DNA from: Auanema rhodensis
Taxonomy: Eukaryota; Nematoda; Chromadorea; Rhabditida; Rhabditidae
Reading direction: 5' to 3'
DNA length: 64,000 nt
NCBI GenBank assembly: GCA_964057225.1
Contig: OZ059894.1
Span: 7,450,131-7,514,130 of the forward strand
The position numbers and the translations under genes were made by a program. Shown here one piece after another: positions 1 to 11,597 of this stretch. The notes beneath the pieces were generated by a model. The model did not search any database and was not told where the DNA came from. It worked only from the letters and a program-made list of their open reading frames with translations. The stretch's first letter is position 1; every line of letters begins with the position of its first letter.

Positions 1-67
1 ACGTTGTTCGGATGCATCAGGAATAGACGGCGGATCTCTTGTGAGATGATATTCTGGGAGATAATGT

Positions 68-139
68 GGCCGAATGGTCTAGGGGTATGATTCTCGCTTT
101 GGGTGCGAGAGGTCCCGGGTTCAAATCCCGGTTCGGCCC
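68..139 (+). tRNA. tRNA-Pro(UGG), consensus type copy
   Basis: This copy is described in full and the others refer to it. It is 72 nt and folds as a cloverleaf: a 7-bp acceptor stem (GGCCGAA with TTCGGCC), a D arm, a CTCGC/GCGAG anticodon stem around loop TTTGGGT (anticodon TGG, read UGG, proline), a 5-bp T stem (CCGGG/CCCGG) with loop TTCAAAT, and discriminator C. No intron and no encoded CCA. The internal Pol III promoter is present: A box around TGGTCTAGGGG and B box GGTTCAAATCC. A TTTT terminator follows within 4 nt of the 3' end (AAAATTTT). Confidence 0.97.
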
Positions 140-319
140 AAAATTTTGCTTTCTTTTGTTTCAGAAACAGTTTTGATAAGGCTTTCAGTTTCGGAACTTC
201 TCTCAAATCCTTTCTTTGGATATATTCTGGTAAAAAGGTCTAGGCTTATGGTTACGTTGTTTGGATGCATCAGGAATAGACGGCGTTCTCTTGTGAGATG
301 TTATTCTGGGAGATAATGT

Positions 320-391
320 GGCCGAATGGTCTAGGGGTATGATTCTCGCTTTGGGTGCGAGAGGTCCCGGGTTCAAATCCCGGTTCGGCCC
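320..391 (+). tRNA. tRNA-Pro(UGG)
   Basis: Consensus copy; AAAATTTT trailer. Confidence 0.95.
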
Positions 392-572
392 AAAATTTTG
401 CTTTCTTTTGTTTCAGAAACAGTTTTGATAAAGCTTTCAGTTTCGGAACTTCTCTCAAATCCTTTCATTGGATATATTCTGGTAAAAAGGTCTAGGCTTA
501 TGGTTACGTTGTTTGGATGCATCAGGAATAGACGGCGGATCTCTTGTGAGATCATATTCTAGGAGATAATGT

Positions 573-644
573 GGCCGAATGGTCTAGGGGTATGATTCTC
601 GCTTTGGGTGCGAGAGGTCCCGGGTTCAAATCCCGGTTCGGCCC
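573..644 (+). tRNA. tRNA-Pro(UGG)
   Basis: Consensus copy; AAAATTTT trailer. Confidence 0.95.
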
Positions 645-1010
645 AAAATTTTGCTTTCTTTTGTTTCAGAAACAGTTTTGATAAAGCTTTCAGTTTCGGA
701 ACTTCTCTCAAATCCTTTCATTGGATATATTCTGGTAAAAAGGTCTAGGCTTATGGTTACGTTGTTTGGATGCATCAGGAATAGACGGCGGATCTCTTGT
801 GAGATCATATTCTTGGAGATAATGTCGATTGGACATTGTTTCTTTGGATATATTCTGGTAAAAAGGTCTAGGCTTATGGTTACGTTGTTTGGATGCATCC
901 TTTCTTTGGATAATTTCTGGTAAAAAGGTCTAGGCTTATGGTTACGTTGTTTGGATGCATCAGGAATAGACGGCGGATCTCTTGTGAGATCATATTCTAG
1001 GAGATAATGT

Positions 1011-1082
1011 GGCCGAATGGTCTAGGGGTATGATTCTCGCTTTGGGTGCGAGAGGTCCCGGGTTCAAATCCCGGTTCGGCCC
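1011..1082 (+). tRNA. tRNA-Pro(UGG)
   Basis: Consensus copy; AAAATTTT trailer. Preceded by the deletion junction near 895. Confidence 0.95.
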
Positions 1083-1507
1083 AAAATTTTGCTTTCTTTT
1101 GTTTCAGAAACAGTTTTGATAAAGCTTTCAGTTTCGGAACATCTCTCAAATCCTTTCTTTGGATAATTTCCGGTAAAAAGGTCTAGGCTTATGGTTACGT
1201 TGTTTGGATGCATCAGGAATAGACGGCGGATCTCTTGTGAGATGATATTCTAGGAGATAATGTCGATTGGACATTGTTTCTTGGATATATTGTGATAAAA
1301 AGCTCCAAGCTTATGATTACCGTGTTTGGATGCATCAGGAATAGACGGCAGATCTCTTGTGAGATCATATTCTTGGAGATAATGTCGATTGGACATTGTT
1401 TCTTGGATATATTGTGATAAAAAGGTCCAAGCTTATGATTACGTTGTTCGGATGCATCAGGAATAGACGGCGGATCTCTTGTGAGATGATATTCTGGGAG
1501 ATAATGT

Positions 1508-1579
1508 GGCCGAATGGTCTAGGGGTATGATTCTCGCTTTGGGTGCGAGAGGTCCCGGGTTCAAATCCCGGTTCGGCCC
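1508..1579 (+). tRNA. tRNA-Pro(UGG)
   Basis: Consensus copy; AAAATTTT trailer. Confidence 0.95.
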
Positions 1580-1760
1580 AAAATTTTGCTTTCTTTTGTT
1601 TCAGAAACAGTTTTGATAAAGCTTTCAGTTTCGGAACTTCTCTCAAATCCTTTCATTGGATATATTCTGGTAAAAAGGTCTAGGCTTATGGTTACGTTGT
1701 TTGGATGCATCAGGAATAGACGGCGGATCTCTTGTGAGATCATATTCTAGGAGATAATGT

Positions 1761-1832
1761 GGCCGAATGGTCTAGGGGTATGATTCTCGCTTTGGGTGCG
1801 AGAGGTCCCGGGTTCAAATCCCGGTTCGGCCC
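1761..1832 (+). tRNA. tRNA-Pro(UGG)
   Basis: Consensus copy; AAACTTTT trailer. Confidence 0.95.
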
Positions 1833-2256
1833 AAACTTTTGCTTTCTTTTGTTTCAGAAACAGTTTTGATAAAGCTTTCAGTTTCGGAACATCTCTCAAA
1901 TCCTTTCTTTGGATAATTTCCGGTAAAAAGGTCTAGGCTTATGGTTACGTTGTTTGGATGCATCAGGAATAGACGGCGGATCTCTTGTGAGATGATATTC
2001 TAGGAGATAATGTCGATTGGACATTGTTTCTTGGATATATTGTGATAAAAAGCTCCAAGCTTATGATTACCGTGTTTGGATGCATCAGGAATAGACGGCA
2101 GATCTCTTGTGAGATCATATTCTTGGAGATAATGTCGATTGGACATTGTTTCTTGGATATATTGTGATAAAAAGGTCCAAGCTTATTATTACGTTGTTCG
2201 GATGCATCAGGAATAGACGGCGTTCTCTTGTGAGATGTTATTCTGGGAGATAATGT

Positions 2257-2328
2257 GGCCGAATGGTCTAGGGGTATGATTCTCGCTTTGGGTGCGAGAG
2301 GTCCCGGGTTCAAATCCCGGTTCGGCCC
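2257..2328 (+). tRNA. tRNA-Pro(UGG)
   Basis: Consensus copy; AAAATTTT trailer. Confidence 0.95.
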
Positions 2329-2509
2329 AAAATTTTGCTTTCTTTTGTTTCAGAAACAGTTTTGATAAAGCTTTCAGTTTCGGAACTTCTCTCAAATCCT
2401 TTCATTGGATATATTCTGGTAAAAAGGTCTAGGCTTATGGTTACGTTGTTTGGATGCATCAGGAATAGACGGCGGATCTCTTGTGAGATCATATTCTAGG
2501 AGATAATGT

Positions 2510-2581
2510 GGCCGAATGGTCTAGGGGTATGATTCTCGCTTTGGGTGCGAGAGGTCCCGGGTTCAAATCCCGGTTCGGCCC
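2510..2581 (+). tRNA. tRNA-Pro(UGG)
   Basis: Consensus copy; AAAATTTT trailer. Confidence 0.95.
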
Positions 2582-3007
2582 AAAATTTTGCTTTCTTTTG
2601 TTTCAGAAACAGTTTTGATAAAGCTTTCAGTTTCGGAACTTCTCTCAAATCCTTTCATTGGATATATTCTGGTAAAAAGGTCTAGGCTTATGGTTACGTT
2701 GTTTGGATGCATCAGGAATAGACGGCGGATCTCTTGTGAGATCATATTCTTGGAGATAATGTCGATTGGACATTGTTTCTTTGGATATATTCTGGTAAAA
2801 AGGTCTAGGCTTATGGTTACCGTGTTTGGATGCATCAGGAATAGACGGCAGATCTCTTGTGAGATCATATTCTTGGAGATAATGTCGATTGGACATTGTT
2901 TCTTGGATATATTGTGATAAAAAGGTCCAAGCTTATGATTACGTTGTTCGGATGCATCAGGAATAGACGGCGGATCTCTTGTGAGATGATATTCTGGGAG
3001 ATAATGT

Positions 3008-3079
3008 GGCCGAATGGTCTAGGGGTATGATTCTCGCTTTGGGTGCGAGAGGTCCCGGGTTCAAATCCCGGTTCGGCCC
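3008..3079 (+). tRNA. tRNA-Pro(UGG)
   Basis: Consensus copy; AAAATTTT trailer. Confidence 0.95.
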
Positions 3080-3260
3080 AAAATTTTGCTTTCTTTTGTT
3101 TCAGAAACAGTTTTGATAAAGCTTTCAGTTTCGGAACTTCTCTCAAATCCTTTCATTGGATATATTCTGGTAAAAAGGTCTAGGCTTATGGTTACGTTGT
3201 TTGGATGCATCAGGAATAGACGGCGGATCTCTTGTGAGATCATATTCTAGGAGATAATGT

Positions 3261-3332
3261 GGCCGAATGGTCTAGGGGTATGATTCTCGCTTTGGGTGCG
3301 AGAGGTCCCGGGTTCAAATCCCGGTTCGGCCC
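3261..3332 (+). tRNA. tRNA-Pro(UGG)
   Basis: Consensus copy; AAACTTTT trailer. Confidence 0.95.
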
Positions 3333-3757
3333 AAACTTTTGCTTTCTTTTGTTTCAGAAACAGTTTTGATAAAGCTTTCAGTTTCGGAACATCTCTCAAA
3401 TCCTTTCTTTGGATAATTTCCGGTAAAAAGGTCTAGGCTTATGGTTACGTTGTTTGGATGCATCAGGAATAGACGGCGGATCTCTTGTGAGATGATATTC
3501 TAGGAGATAATGTCGATTGGACATTGTTTCTTGGATATATTGTGATAAAAAGCTCCAAGCTTATGATTACCGTGTTTGGATGCATCAGGAATAGACGGCA
3601 GATCTCTTGTGAGATCATATTCTTGGAGATAATGTCGATTGGACATTGTTTCTTGGATATATTGTGATAAAAAGGTCCAAGCTTATTATTACGTTGTTCG
3701 GATGCATCAGGAATAGACGGCGGATCTCTTGTGAGATGATATTCTGGGAGATAATGT

Positions 3758-3829
3758 GGCCGAATGGTCTAGGGGTATGATTCTCGCTTTGGGTGCGAGA
3801 GGTCCCGGGTTCAAATCCCGGTTCGGCCC
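3758..3829 (+). tRNA. tRNA-Pro(UGG)
   Basis: Consensus copy; AAAATTTT trailer. Confidence 0.95.
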
Positions 3830-4009
3830 AAAATTTTGCTTTCTTTTGTTTCAGAAACAGTTTTGATAAGGCTTTCAGTTTCGGAACTTCTCTCAAATCC
3901 TTTCTTTGGATATATTCTGGTAAAAAGGTCTAGGCTTATGGTTACGTTGTTTGGATGCATCAGGAATAGACGGCGTTCTCTTGTGAGATGTTATTCTGGG
4001 AGATAATGT

Positions 4010-4081
4010 GGCCGAATGGTCTAGGGGTATGATTCTCGCTTTGGGTGCGAGAGGTCCCGGGTTCAAATCCCGGTTCGGCCC
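4010..4081 (+). tRNA. tRNA-Pro(UGG)
   Basis: Consensus copy; AAAATTTT trailer. Confidence 0.95.
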
Positions 4082-4262
4082 AAAATTTTGCTTTCTTTTG
4101 TTTCAGAAACAGTTTTGATAAAGCTTTCAGTTTCGGAACTTCTCTCAAATCCTTTCATTGGATATATTCTGGTAAAAAGGTCTAGGCTTATGGTTACGTT
4201 GTTTGGATGCATCAGGAATAGACGGCGGATCTCTTGTGAGATCATATTCTAGGAGATAATGT

Positions 4263-4334
4263 GGCCGAATGGTCTAGGGGTATGATTCTCGCTTTGGGTG
4301 CGAGAGGTCCCGGGTTCAAATCCCGGTTCGGCCC
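4263..4334 (+). tRNA. tRNA-Pro(UGG)
   Basis: Consensus copy; AAAATTTT trailer. Confidence 0.95.
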
Positions 4335-4700
4335 AAAATTTTGCTTTCTTTTGTTTCAGAAACAGTTTTGATAAAGCTTTCAGTTTCGGAACTTCTCTCA
4401 AATCCTTTCATTGGATATATTCTGGTAAAAAGGTCTAGGCTTATGGTTACGTTGTTTGGATGCATCAGGAATAGACGGCGGATCTCTTGTGAGATCATAT
4501 TCTTGGAGATAATGTCGATTGGACATTGTTTCTTTGGATATATTCTGGTAAAAAGGTCTAGGCTTATGGTTACGTTGTTTGGATGCATCCTTTCTTTGGA
4601 TAATTTCTGGTAAAAAGGTCTAGGCTTATGGTTACGTTGTTTGGATGCATCAGGAATAGACGGCGGATCTCTTGTGAGATCATATTCTAGGAGATAATGT

Positions 4701-4772
4701 GGCCGAATGGTCTAGGGGTATGATTCTCGCTTTGGGTGCGAGAGGTCCCGGGTTCAAATCCCGGTTCGGCCC
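4701..4772 (+). tRNA. tRNA-Pro(UGG)
   Basis: Consensus copy; AAAATTTT trailer. Confidence 0.95.
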
Positions 4773-5197
4773 AAAATTTTGCTTTCTTTTGTTTCAGAAA
4801 CAGTTTTGATAAAGCTTTCAGTTTCGGAACATCTCTCAAATCCTTTCTTTGGATAATTTCCGGTAAAAAGGTCTAGGCTTATGGTTACGTTGTTTGGATG
4901 CATCAGGAATAGACGGCGGATCTCTTGTGAGATGATATTCTAGGAGATAATGTCGATTGGACATTGTTTCTTGGATATATTGTGATAAAAAGCTCCAAGC
5001 TTATGATTACCGTGTTTGGATGCATCAGGAATAGACGGCAGATCTCTTGTGAGATCATATTCTTGGAGATAATGTCGATTGGACATTGTTTCTTGGATAT
5101 ATTGTGATAAAAAGGTCCAAGCTTATGATTACGTTGTTCGGATGCATCAGGAATAGACGGCGGATCTCTTGTGAGATGATATTCTGGGAGATAATGT

Positions 5198-5269
5198 GGC
5201 CGAATGGTCTAGGGGTATGATTCTCGCTTTGGGTGCGAGAGGTCCCGGGTTCAAATCCCGGTTCGGCCC
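5198..5269 (+). tRNA. tRNA-Pro(UGG)
   Basis: Consensus copy; AAAATTTT trailer. Confidence 0.95.
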
Positions 5270-5450
5270 AAAATTTTGCTTTCTTTTGTTTCAGAAACAG
5301 TTTTGATAAAGCTTTCAGTTTCGGAACTTCTCTCAAATCCTTTCATTGGATATATTCTGGTAAAAAGGTCTAGGCTTATGGTTACGTTGTTTGGATGCAT
5401 CAGGAATAGACGGCGGATCTCTTGTGAGATCATATTCTAGGAGATAATGT

Positions 5451-5522
5451 GGCCGAATGGTCTAGGGGTATGATTCTCGCTTTGGGTGCGAGAGGTCCCG
5501 GGTTCAAATCCCGGTTCGGCCC
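5451..5522 (+). tRNA. tRNA-Pro(UGG)
   Basis: Consensus copy; AAACTTTT trailer. Confidence 0.95.
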
Positions 5523-5947
5523 AAACTTTTGCTTTCTTTTGTTTCAGAAACAGTTTTGATAAAGCTTTCAGTTTCGGAACATCTCTCAAATCCTTTCTTT
5601 GGATAATTTCCGGTAAAAAGGTCTAGGCTTATGGTTACGTTGTTTGGATGCATCAGGAATAGACGGCGGATCTCTTGTGAGATGATATTCTAGGAGATAA
5701 TGTCGATTGGACATTGTTTCTTGGATATATTGTGATAAAAAGCTCCAAGCTTATGATTACCGTGTTTGGATGCATCAGGAATAGACGGCAGATCTCTTGT
5801 GAGATCATATTCTTGGAGATAATGTCGATTGGACATTGTTTCTTGGATATATTGTGATAAAAAGGTCCAAGCTTATTATTACGTTGTTCGGATGCATCAG
5901 GAATAGACGGCGGATCTCTTGTGAGATGATATTCTGGGAGATAATGT

Positions 5948-6019
5948 GGCCGAATGGTCTAGGGGTATGATTCTCGCTTTGGGTGCGAGAGGTCCCGGGT
6001 TCAAATCCCGGTTCGGCCC
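5948..6019 (+). tRNA. tRNA-Pro(UGG)
   Basis: Consensus copy; AAAATTTT trailer. Confidence 0.95.
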
Positions 6020-6199
6020 AAAATTTTGCTTTCTTTTGTTTCAGAAACAGTTTTGATAAGGCTTTCAGTTTCGGAACTTCTCTCAAATCCTTTCTTTGGA
6101 TATATTCTGGTAAAAAGGTCTAGGCTTATGGTTACGTTGTTTGGATGCATCAGGAATAGACGGCGTTCTCTTGTGAGATGTTATTCTGGGAGATAATGT

Positions 6200-6271
6200 G
6201 GCCGAATGGTCTAGGGGTATGATTCTCGCTTTGGGTGCGAGAGGTCCCGGGTTCAAATCCCGGTTCGGCCC
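6200..6271 (+). tRNA. tRNA-Pro(UGG)
   Basis: Consensus copy; AAAATTTT trailer. Confidence 0.95.
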
Positions 6272-6452
6272 AAAATTTTGCTTTCTTTTGTTTCAGAAAC
6301 AGTTTTGATAAAGCTTTCAGTTTCGGAACTTCTCTCAAATCCTTTCATTGGATATATTCTGGTAAAAAGGTCTAGGCTTATGGTTACGTTGTTTGGATGC
6401 ATCAGGAATAGACGGCGGATCTCTTGTGAGATCATATTCTAGGAGATAATGT

Positions 6453-6524
6453 GGCCGAATGGTCTAGGGGTATGATTCTCGCTTTGGGTGCGAGAGGTCC
6501 CGGGTTCAAATCCCGGTTCGGCCC
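6453..6524 (+). tRNA. tRNA-Pro(UGG)
   Basis: Consensus copy; AAACTTTT trailer. Confidence 0.95.
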
Positions 6525-6827
6525 AAACTTTTGCTTTCTTTTGTTTCAGAAACAGTTTTGATAAAGCTTTCAGTTTCGGAACATCTCTCAAATCCTTTCT
6601 TTGGATAATTTCCGGTAAAAAGGTCTAGGCTTATGGTTACGTTGTTTGGATGCATCAGGAATAGACGGCAGATCTCTTGTGAGATCATATTCTTGGAGAT
6701 AATGTCGATTGGACATTGTTTCTTGGATATATTGTGATAAAAAGGTCCAAGCTTATGATTACGTTGTTCGGATGCATCAGGAATAGACGGCGGATCTCTT
6801 GTGAGATGATATTCTGGGAGATAATGT

Positions 6828-6899
6828 GGCCGAATGGTCTAGGGGTGTGATTCTCGCTTTGGGTGCGAGAGGTCCCGGGTTCAAATCCCGGTTCGGCCC
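6828..6899 (+). tRNA. tRNA-Pro(UGG), D-loop variant
   Basis: A to G at 6847 (gene nt 20, D loop); otherwise consensus and likely functional. Same variant at 19187 and 21751. Confidence 0.9.
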
Positions 6900-7080
6900 A
6901 AAATTTTGCTTTCTTTTGTTTCAGAAACAGTTTTGATAAAGCTTTCAGTTTCGGAACTTCTCTCAAATCCTTTCATTGGATATATTCTGGTAGAAAGGTC
7001 TAGGCTTATGCTTACGTTGTTTGGATGCATCAGGAATAGACGGCGGATCTCTTGTGAGATCATATTCTAGGAGATAATGT

Positions 7081-7152
7081 GGCCAAATGGTCTAGGGGTA
7101 TGATTCTCGCTTTGGGTGCGAGAGGTCCCGGGTTCAAATCCCGGTTCGGCCC
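7081..7152 (+). tRNA. tRNA-Pro(UGG), acceptor-stem variant
   Basis: G5 to A at 7085 makes an A.C mismatch in the acceptor stem. Same variant at 19440 and 22004. AAACTTTT trailer. Confidence 0.85.
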
Positions 7153-7332
7153 AAACTTTTGCTTTCTTTTGTTTCAGAAACAGTTTTGATAAGGCTTTCA
7201 GTTTCGGAACTTCTCTCAAATCCTTTCTTTGGATATATTCTGGTAAAAAGGTCTAGGCTTATGGTTACGTTGTTTGGATGCATCAGGAATAGACGGCGTT
7301 CTCTTGTGAGATGTTATTCTGGGAGATAATGT

Positions 7333-7404
7333 GGCCGAATGGTCTAGGGGTATGATTCTCGCTTTGGGTGCGAGAGGTCCCGGGTTCAAATCCCGGTTCG
7401 GCCC
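7333..7404 (+). tRNA. tRNA-Pro(UGG)
   Basis: Consensus copy; AAAATTTT trailer. Confidence 0.95.
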
Positions 7405-7585
7405 AAAATTTTGCTTTCTTTTGTTTCAGAAACAGTTTTGATAAAGCTTTCAGTTTCGGAACTTCTCTCAAATCCTTTCATTGGATATATTCTGGTAAAA
7501 AGGTCTAGGCTTATGGTTACGTTGTTTGGATGCATCAGGAATAGACGGCGGATCTCTTGTGAGATCATATTCTAGGAGATAATGT

Positions 7586-7657
7586 GGCCGAATGGTCTAG
7601 GGGTATGATTCTCGCTTTGGGTGCGAGAGGTCCCGGGTTCAAATCCCGGTTCGGCCC
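7586..7657 (+). tRNA. tRNA-Pro(UGG)
   Basis: Consensus copy; AAACTTTT trailer. Confidence 0.95.
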
Positions 7658-8082
7658 AAACTTTTGCTTTCTTTTGTTTCAGAAACAGTTTTGATAAAGC
7701 TTTCAGTTTCGGAACATCTCTCAAATCCTTTCTTTGGATAATTTCCGGTAAAAAGGTCTAGGCTTATGGTTACGTTGTTTGGATGCATCAGGAATAGACG
7801 GCGGATCTCTTGTGAGATGATATTCTAGGAGATAATGTCGATTGGACATTGTTTCTTGGATATATTGTGATAAAAAGCTCCAAGCTTATGATTACCGTGT
7901 TTGGATGCATCAGGAATAGACGGCAGATCTCTTGTGAGATCATATTCTTGGAGATAATGTCGATTGGACATTGTTTCTTGGATATATTGTGATAAAAAGG
8001 TCCAAGCTTATGATTACGTTGTTCGGATGCATCAGGAATAGACGGCGGATCTCTTGTGAGATGATATTCTGGGAGATAATGT

Positions 8083-8154
8083 GGCCGAATGGTCTAGGGG
8101 TATGATTCTCGCTTTGGGTGCGAGAGGTCCCGGGTTCAAATCCCGGTTCGGCCC
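8083..8154 (+). tRNA. tRNA-Pro(UGG)
   Basis: Consensus copy; AAACTTTT trailer. First tRNA of the 5674-bp duplicate. Confidence 0.95.
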
Positions 8155-8579
8155 AAACTTTTGCTTTCTTTTGTTTCAGAAACAGTTTTGATAAGGCTTT
8201 CAGTTTCGGAACTTCTCTCAAATCCTCTCTTTGGATAATTTCCGGTAAAAAGGTCTAGGCTTATGGTTACGTTGTTTGGATGCATAAGGGATAGACGGCG
8301 GATCTCTTGTGAGATGATATACTTTGAGATAATGTCGATTGGACATTGTTTCTTGGATATATTGTGATAAAAAGGTCCAAGCTTATGATTACGTTGTTTG
8401 GATGCATAAGGGATAGACGGCAGATCTCTTGTGAGATCATATTCTAGGAGATAATGTCGATTGGACATTGTTTCTTGGATATATTGTGATAAAAAGCTCC
8501 AAGCTTATGATTACAATGTTTGGATGCATAAGGGATAGACGGCGGATCTCTTGTGAGATGATATTCTAGGAGATAATGT

Positions 8580-8651
8580 GGCCGAATGGTCTAGGGGTAT
8601 GATTCTCGCTTTGGGTGCGAGAGGTCCCGGGTTCAAATCCCGGTTCGGCCC
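8580..8651 (+). tRNA. tRNA-Pro(UGG)
   Basis: Consensus copy; AAAATTTT trailer. Confidence 0.95.
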
Positions 8652-8830
8652 AAAATTTTGCTTTCTTTTGTTTCAGAAACAGTTTTGATAAAGCTTTCAG
8701 TTTCGGAACTTCTCTCAAATCCTTTCTTGGATAATTTCCGGTAAAAAGGTATAGGCTTATGGTTACGTTGTTTGGATGCATAAGGGATAGACGGCGTTCT
8801 CTTGTGAGATGTTATTCTGGGAGATAATGT

Positions 8831-8902
8831 GGCCGAATGGTCTAGGGGTATGATTCTCGCTTTGGGTGCGAGAGGTCCCGGGTTCAAATCCCGGTTCGGC
8901 CC
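8831..8902 (+). tRNA. tRNA-Pro(UGG)
   Basis: Consensus copy; AAAATTTT trailer. Confidence 0.95.
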
Positions 8903-9082
8903 AAAATTTTGCTTTCTTTTGTTTCAGAAACAGTTTTGATAAAGCTTTCAGTTTCGGAACTTCTCTCAAATCCTTTCATTGGATATATTCTGGTAAAAAG
9001 GTCTAGGCTTATGGTTACTTTGTTTGGATGCATAAGGGATAGACGGCGTTCTCTTGTGAGATGTTATTCTGGGAGATAATGT

Positions 9083-9154
9083 GGCCGAATGGTCTAGGGG
9101 TATGATTCTCGCTTTGGGTGCGAGAGGTCCCGGGTTCAAATCCCGGTTCGGCCC
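9083..9154 (+). tRNA. tRNA-Pro(UGG)
   Basis: Consensus copy; AAAATTTT trailer. Confidence 0.95.
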
Positions 9155-9335
9155 AAAATTTTGCTTTCTTTTGTTTCAGAAACAGTTTTGATAAAGCTTT
9201 CAGTTTCGGAACTTCTCTCAAATCCTTTCATTGGATATATTCTGGTAAAAAGGTCTAGGCTTATGGTTACGTTGTTTGGATGCATCAGGAATAGACGGCG
9301 GATCTCTTGTGAGATCATATTCTAGGAGATAATGT

Positions 9336-9407
9336 GGCCGAATGGTCTAGGGGTATGATTCTCGCTTTGGGTGCGAGAGGTCCCGGGTTCAAATCCCGGT
9401 TCGGCCC
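9336..9407 (+). tRNA. tRNA-Pro(UGG)
   Basis: Consensus copy; AAACTTTT trailer. Confidence 0.95.
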
Positions 9408-9832
9408 AAACTTTTGCTTTCTTTTGTTTCAGAAACAGTTTTGATAAAGCTTTCAGTTTCGGAACATCTCTCAAATCCTTTCTTTGGATAATTTCCGGTA
9501 AAAAGGTCTAGGCTTATGGTTACGTTGTTTGGATGCATCAGGAATAGACGGCGGATCTCTTGTGAGATGATATTCTAGGAGATAATGTCGATTGGACATT
9601 GTTTCTTGGATATATTGTGATAAAAAGCTCCAAGCTTATGATTACCGTGTTTGGATGCATCAGGAATAGACGGCAGATCTCTTGTGAGATCATATTCTTG
9701 GAGATAATGTCGATTGGACATTGTTTCTTGGATATATTGTGATAAAAAGGTCCAAGCTTATGATTACGTTGTTCGGATGCATCAGGAATAGACGGCGGAT
9801 CTCTTGTGAGATGATATTCTGGAAGTTAATGT

Positions 9833-9904
9833 GGCCGAATGGTCTAGGGGTATGATTCTCGCTTTGGGTGCGAGAGGTCCCGGGTTCAAATCCCGGTTCG
9901 GCCC
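9833..9904 (+). tRNA. tRNA-Pro(UGG)
   Basis: Consensus copy; AAAATTTT trailer; upstream marker GGAAGTTAATGT. Confidence 0.95.
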
Positions 9905-10084
9905 AAAATTTTGCTTTCTTTTGTTTCAGAAACAGTTTTGATAAAGCTTTCAGTTTCGGAACTTCTCTCAAATCCTTTCATTGGATATATTCTGGTAAAA
10001 AGGTCTAGGCTTATGGTTACTTTGTTTGGATGCATAAGGGATAGACGGCGTTCTCTTGTGAGATGTTATTCTGGGAGATAATGT

Positions 10085-10156
10085 GGCCGAATGGTCTAGA
10101 GGTGTGATTCTCGCTTTGGGTGCGAGAGGTCCCGGGGTCAAATCCCGGTTCGGCCC
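10085..10156 (+). tRNA. tRNA-Pro(UGG), variant with altered B box
   Basis: Three changes: G to A at 10100, A to G at 10104 (both D loop) and T to G at 10137, which alters the first T of the T loop and the B box (GGTTC to GGGTC). Transcription and T54 modification may be impaired. Confidence 0.75.
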
Positions 10157-10337
10157 AAAATTTTGCTTTCTTTTGTTTCAGAAACAGTTTTGATAAAGCT
10201 TTCAGTTTCGGAACTTCTCTCAAATCCTTTCTTTGGATATATTCTGGTAAAAAGGTCTAGGCTTATGGTTACGTTGTTTGGATGCATCAGGAATAGACGG
10301 CAGATCTCTTGTGAGATGTTATTCTGGGAGATAATGT

Positions 10338-10409
10338 GGCCGAATGGTCTAGGGGTATGATTCTCGCTTTGGGTGCGAGAGGTCCCGGGTTCAAATCCCG
10401 GTTCGGCCC
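10338..10409 (+). tRNA. tRNA-Pro(UGG)
   Basis: Consensus copy; AAAATTTT trailer. Confidence 0.95.
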
Positions 10410-10712
10410 AAAATTTTGCTTTCTTTTGTTTCAGAAACAGTTTTGATAAGGCTTTCAGTTTCGGAACTTCTCTCAAATCCTTTCTTTGGATAATTTCCGG
10501 TAAAAAGGTATAGGCTTATGGTTACGTTGTTTGGATGCATAAGGGATAGACGGCGGATCTCTTGTGAGATCATATTCTTGGAGATAATGTCGATTGGACA
10601 TTGTTTCTTGGATATATTGTGATAAAAAGGTCCAAGCTTATGATTACGTTGTTCGGATGCATCAGGAATAGACGGCGGATCTCTTGTGAGATGTTATTCT
10701 GGGAGATAATGT

Positions 10713-10784
10713 GGCCGAATGGTCTAGGGGTATGATTCTCGCTTTGGGTGCGAGAGGTCCCGGGTTCAAATCCCGGTTCGGCCC
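10713..10784 (+). tRNA. tRNA-Pro(UGG)
   Basis: Consensus copy; AAAATTTT trailer. Confidence 0.95.
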
Positions 10785-11087
10785 AAAATTTTGCTTTCTT
10801 TTGTTTCAGAAACAGTTTTGATAAGGCTTTCAGTTTCGGAACTTCTCTCAAATCCTTTCTTTGGATAATTTCCGGTAAAAAGGTATAGGCTTATGGTTAC
10901 GTTGTTTGGATGCATAAGGGATAGACGGCGGATCTCTTGTGAGATCATATTCTTGGAGATAATGTCGATTGGACATTGTTTCTTTGGATATATTCTGGTA
11001 AAAAGGTCTAGGCTTATGGTTACGTTGTTTGGATGCATCAGGAATAGACGGCGTTCTCTTGTGAGATGTTATTCTGGGAGATAATGT

Positions 11088-11159
11088 GGCCGAATGGTCT
11101 AGGGGTATGATTCTCGCTTTGGGTGCGAGAGGTCCCGGGTTCAAATCCCGGTTCGGCCC
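11088..11159 (+). tRNA. tRNA-Pro(UGG)
   Basis: Consensus copy; AAAATTTT trailer. Confidence 0.95.
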
Positions 11160-11525
11160 AAAATTTTGCTTTCTTTTGTTTCAGAAACAGTTTTGATAAA
11201 GCTTTCAGTTTCGGAACTTCTCTCAAATCCTTTCTTTGGATAATTTCCGGTAAAAAGGTATAGGCTTATGGTTACGTTGTTTGGATGCATCAGGAATAGA
11301 CGGCAGATCTCTTGTGAGATCATATTCTTGGAGATAATGTCGATTGGACATTGTTTCTTTGGATATATTCTGGTAAAAAGGTCTAGGCTTATGGTTACGT
11401 TGTTTGGATGCATCCTTTCTTTGGATAATTTCCGGTAAAAAGGTATAGGCTTATGGTTACGTTGTTTGGATGCATAAGGGATAGACGGCGGATCTCTTGT
11501 GAGATGATATTCTAGGAGATAATGT

Positions 11526-11597
11526 GGCCGAATGGTCTAGGGGTATGATTCTCGCTTTGGGTGCGAGAGGTCCCGGGTTCAAATCCCGGTTCGGCCC
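11526..11597 (+). tRNA. tRNA-Pro(UGG)
   Basis: Consensus copy; AAAATTTT trailer. Followed by the longest tRNA-free gap (863 bp start to start). Confidence 0.95.

Noticed and set aside
651..923. Plus-strand array frames such as those starting LSFVSETVL
   Set aside because: Translation of the tRNA trailer and spacer; lengths change with module order.
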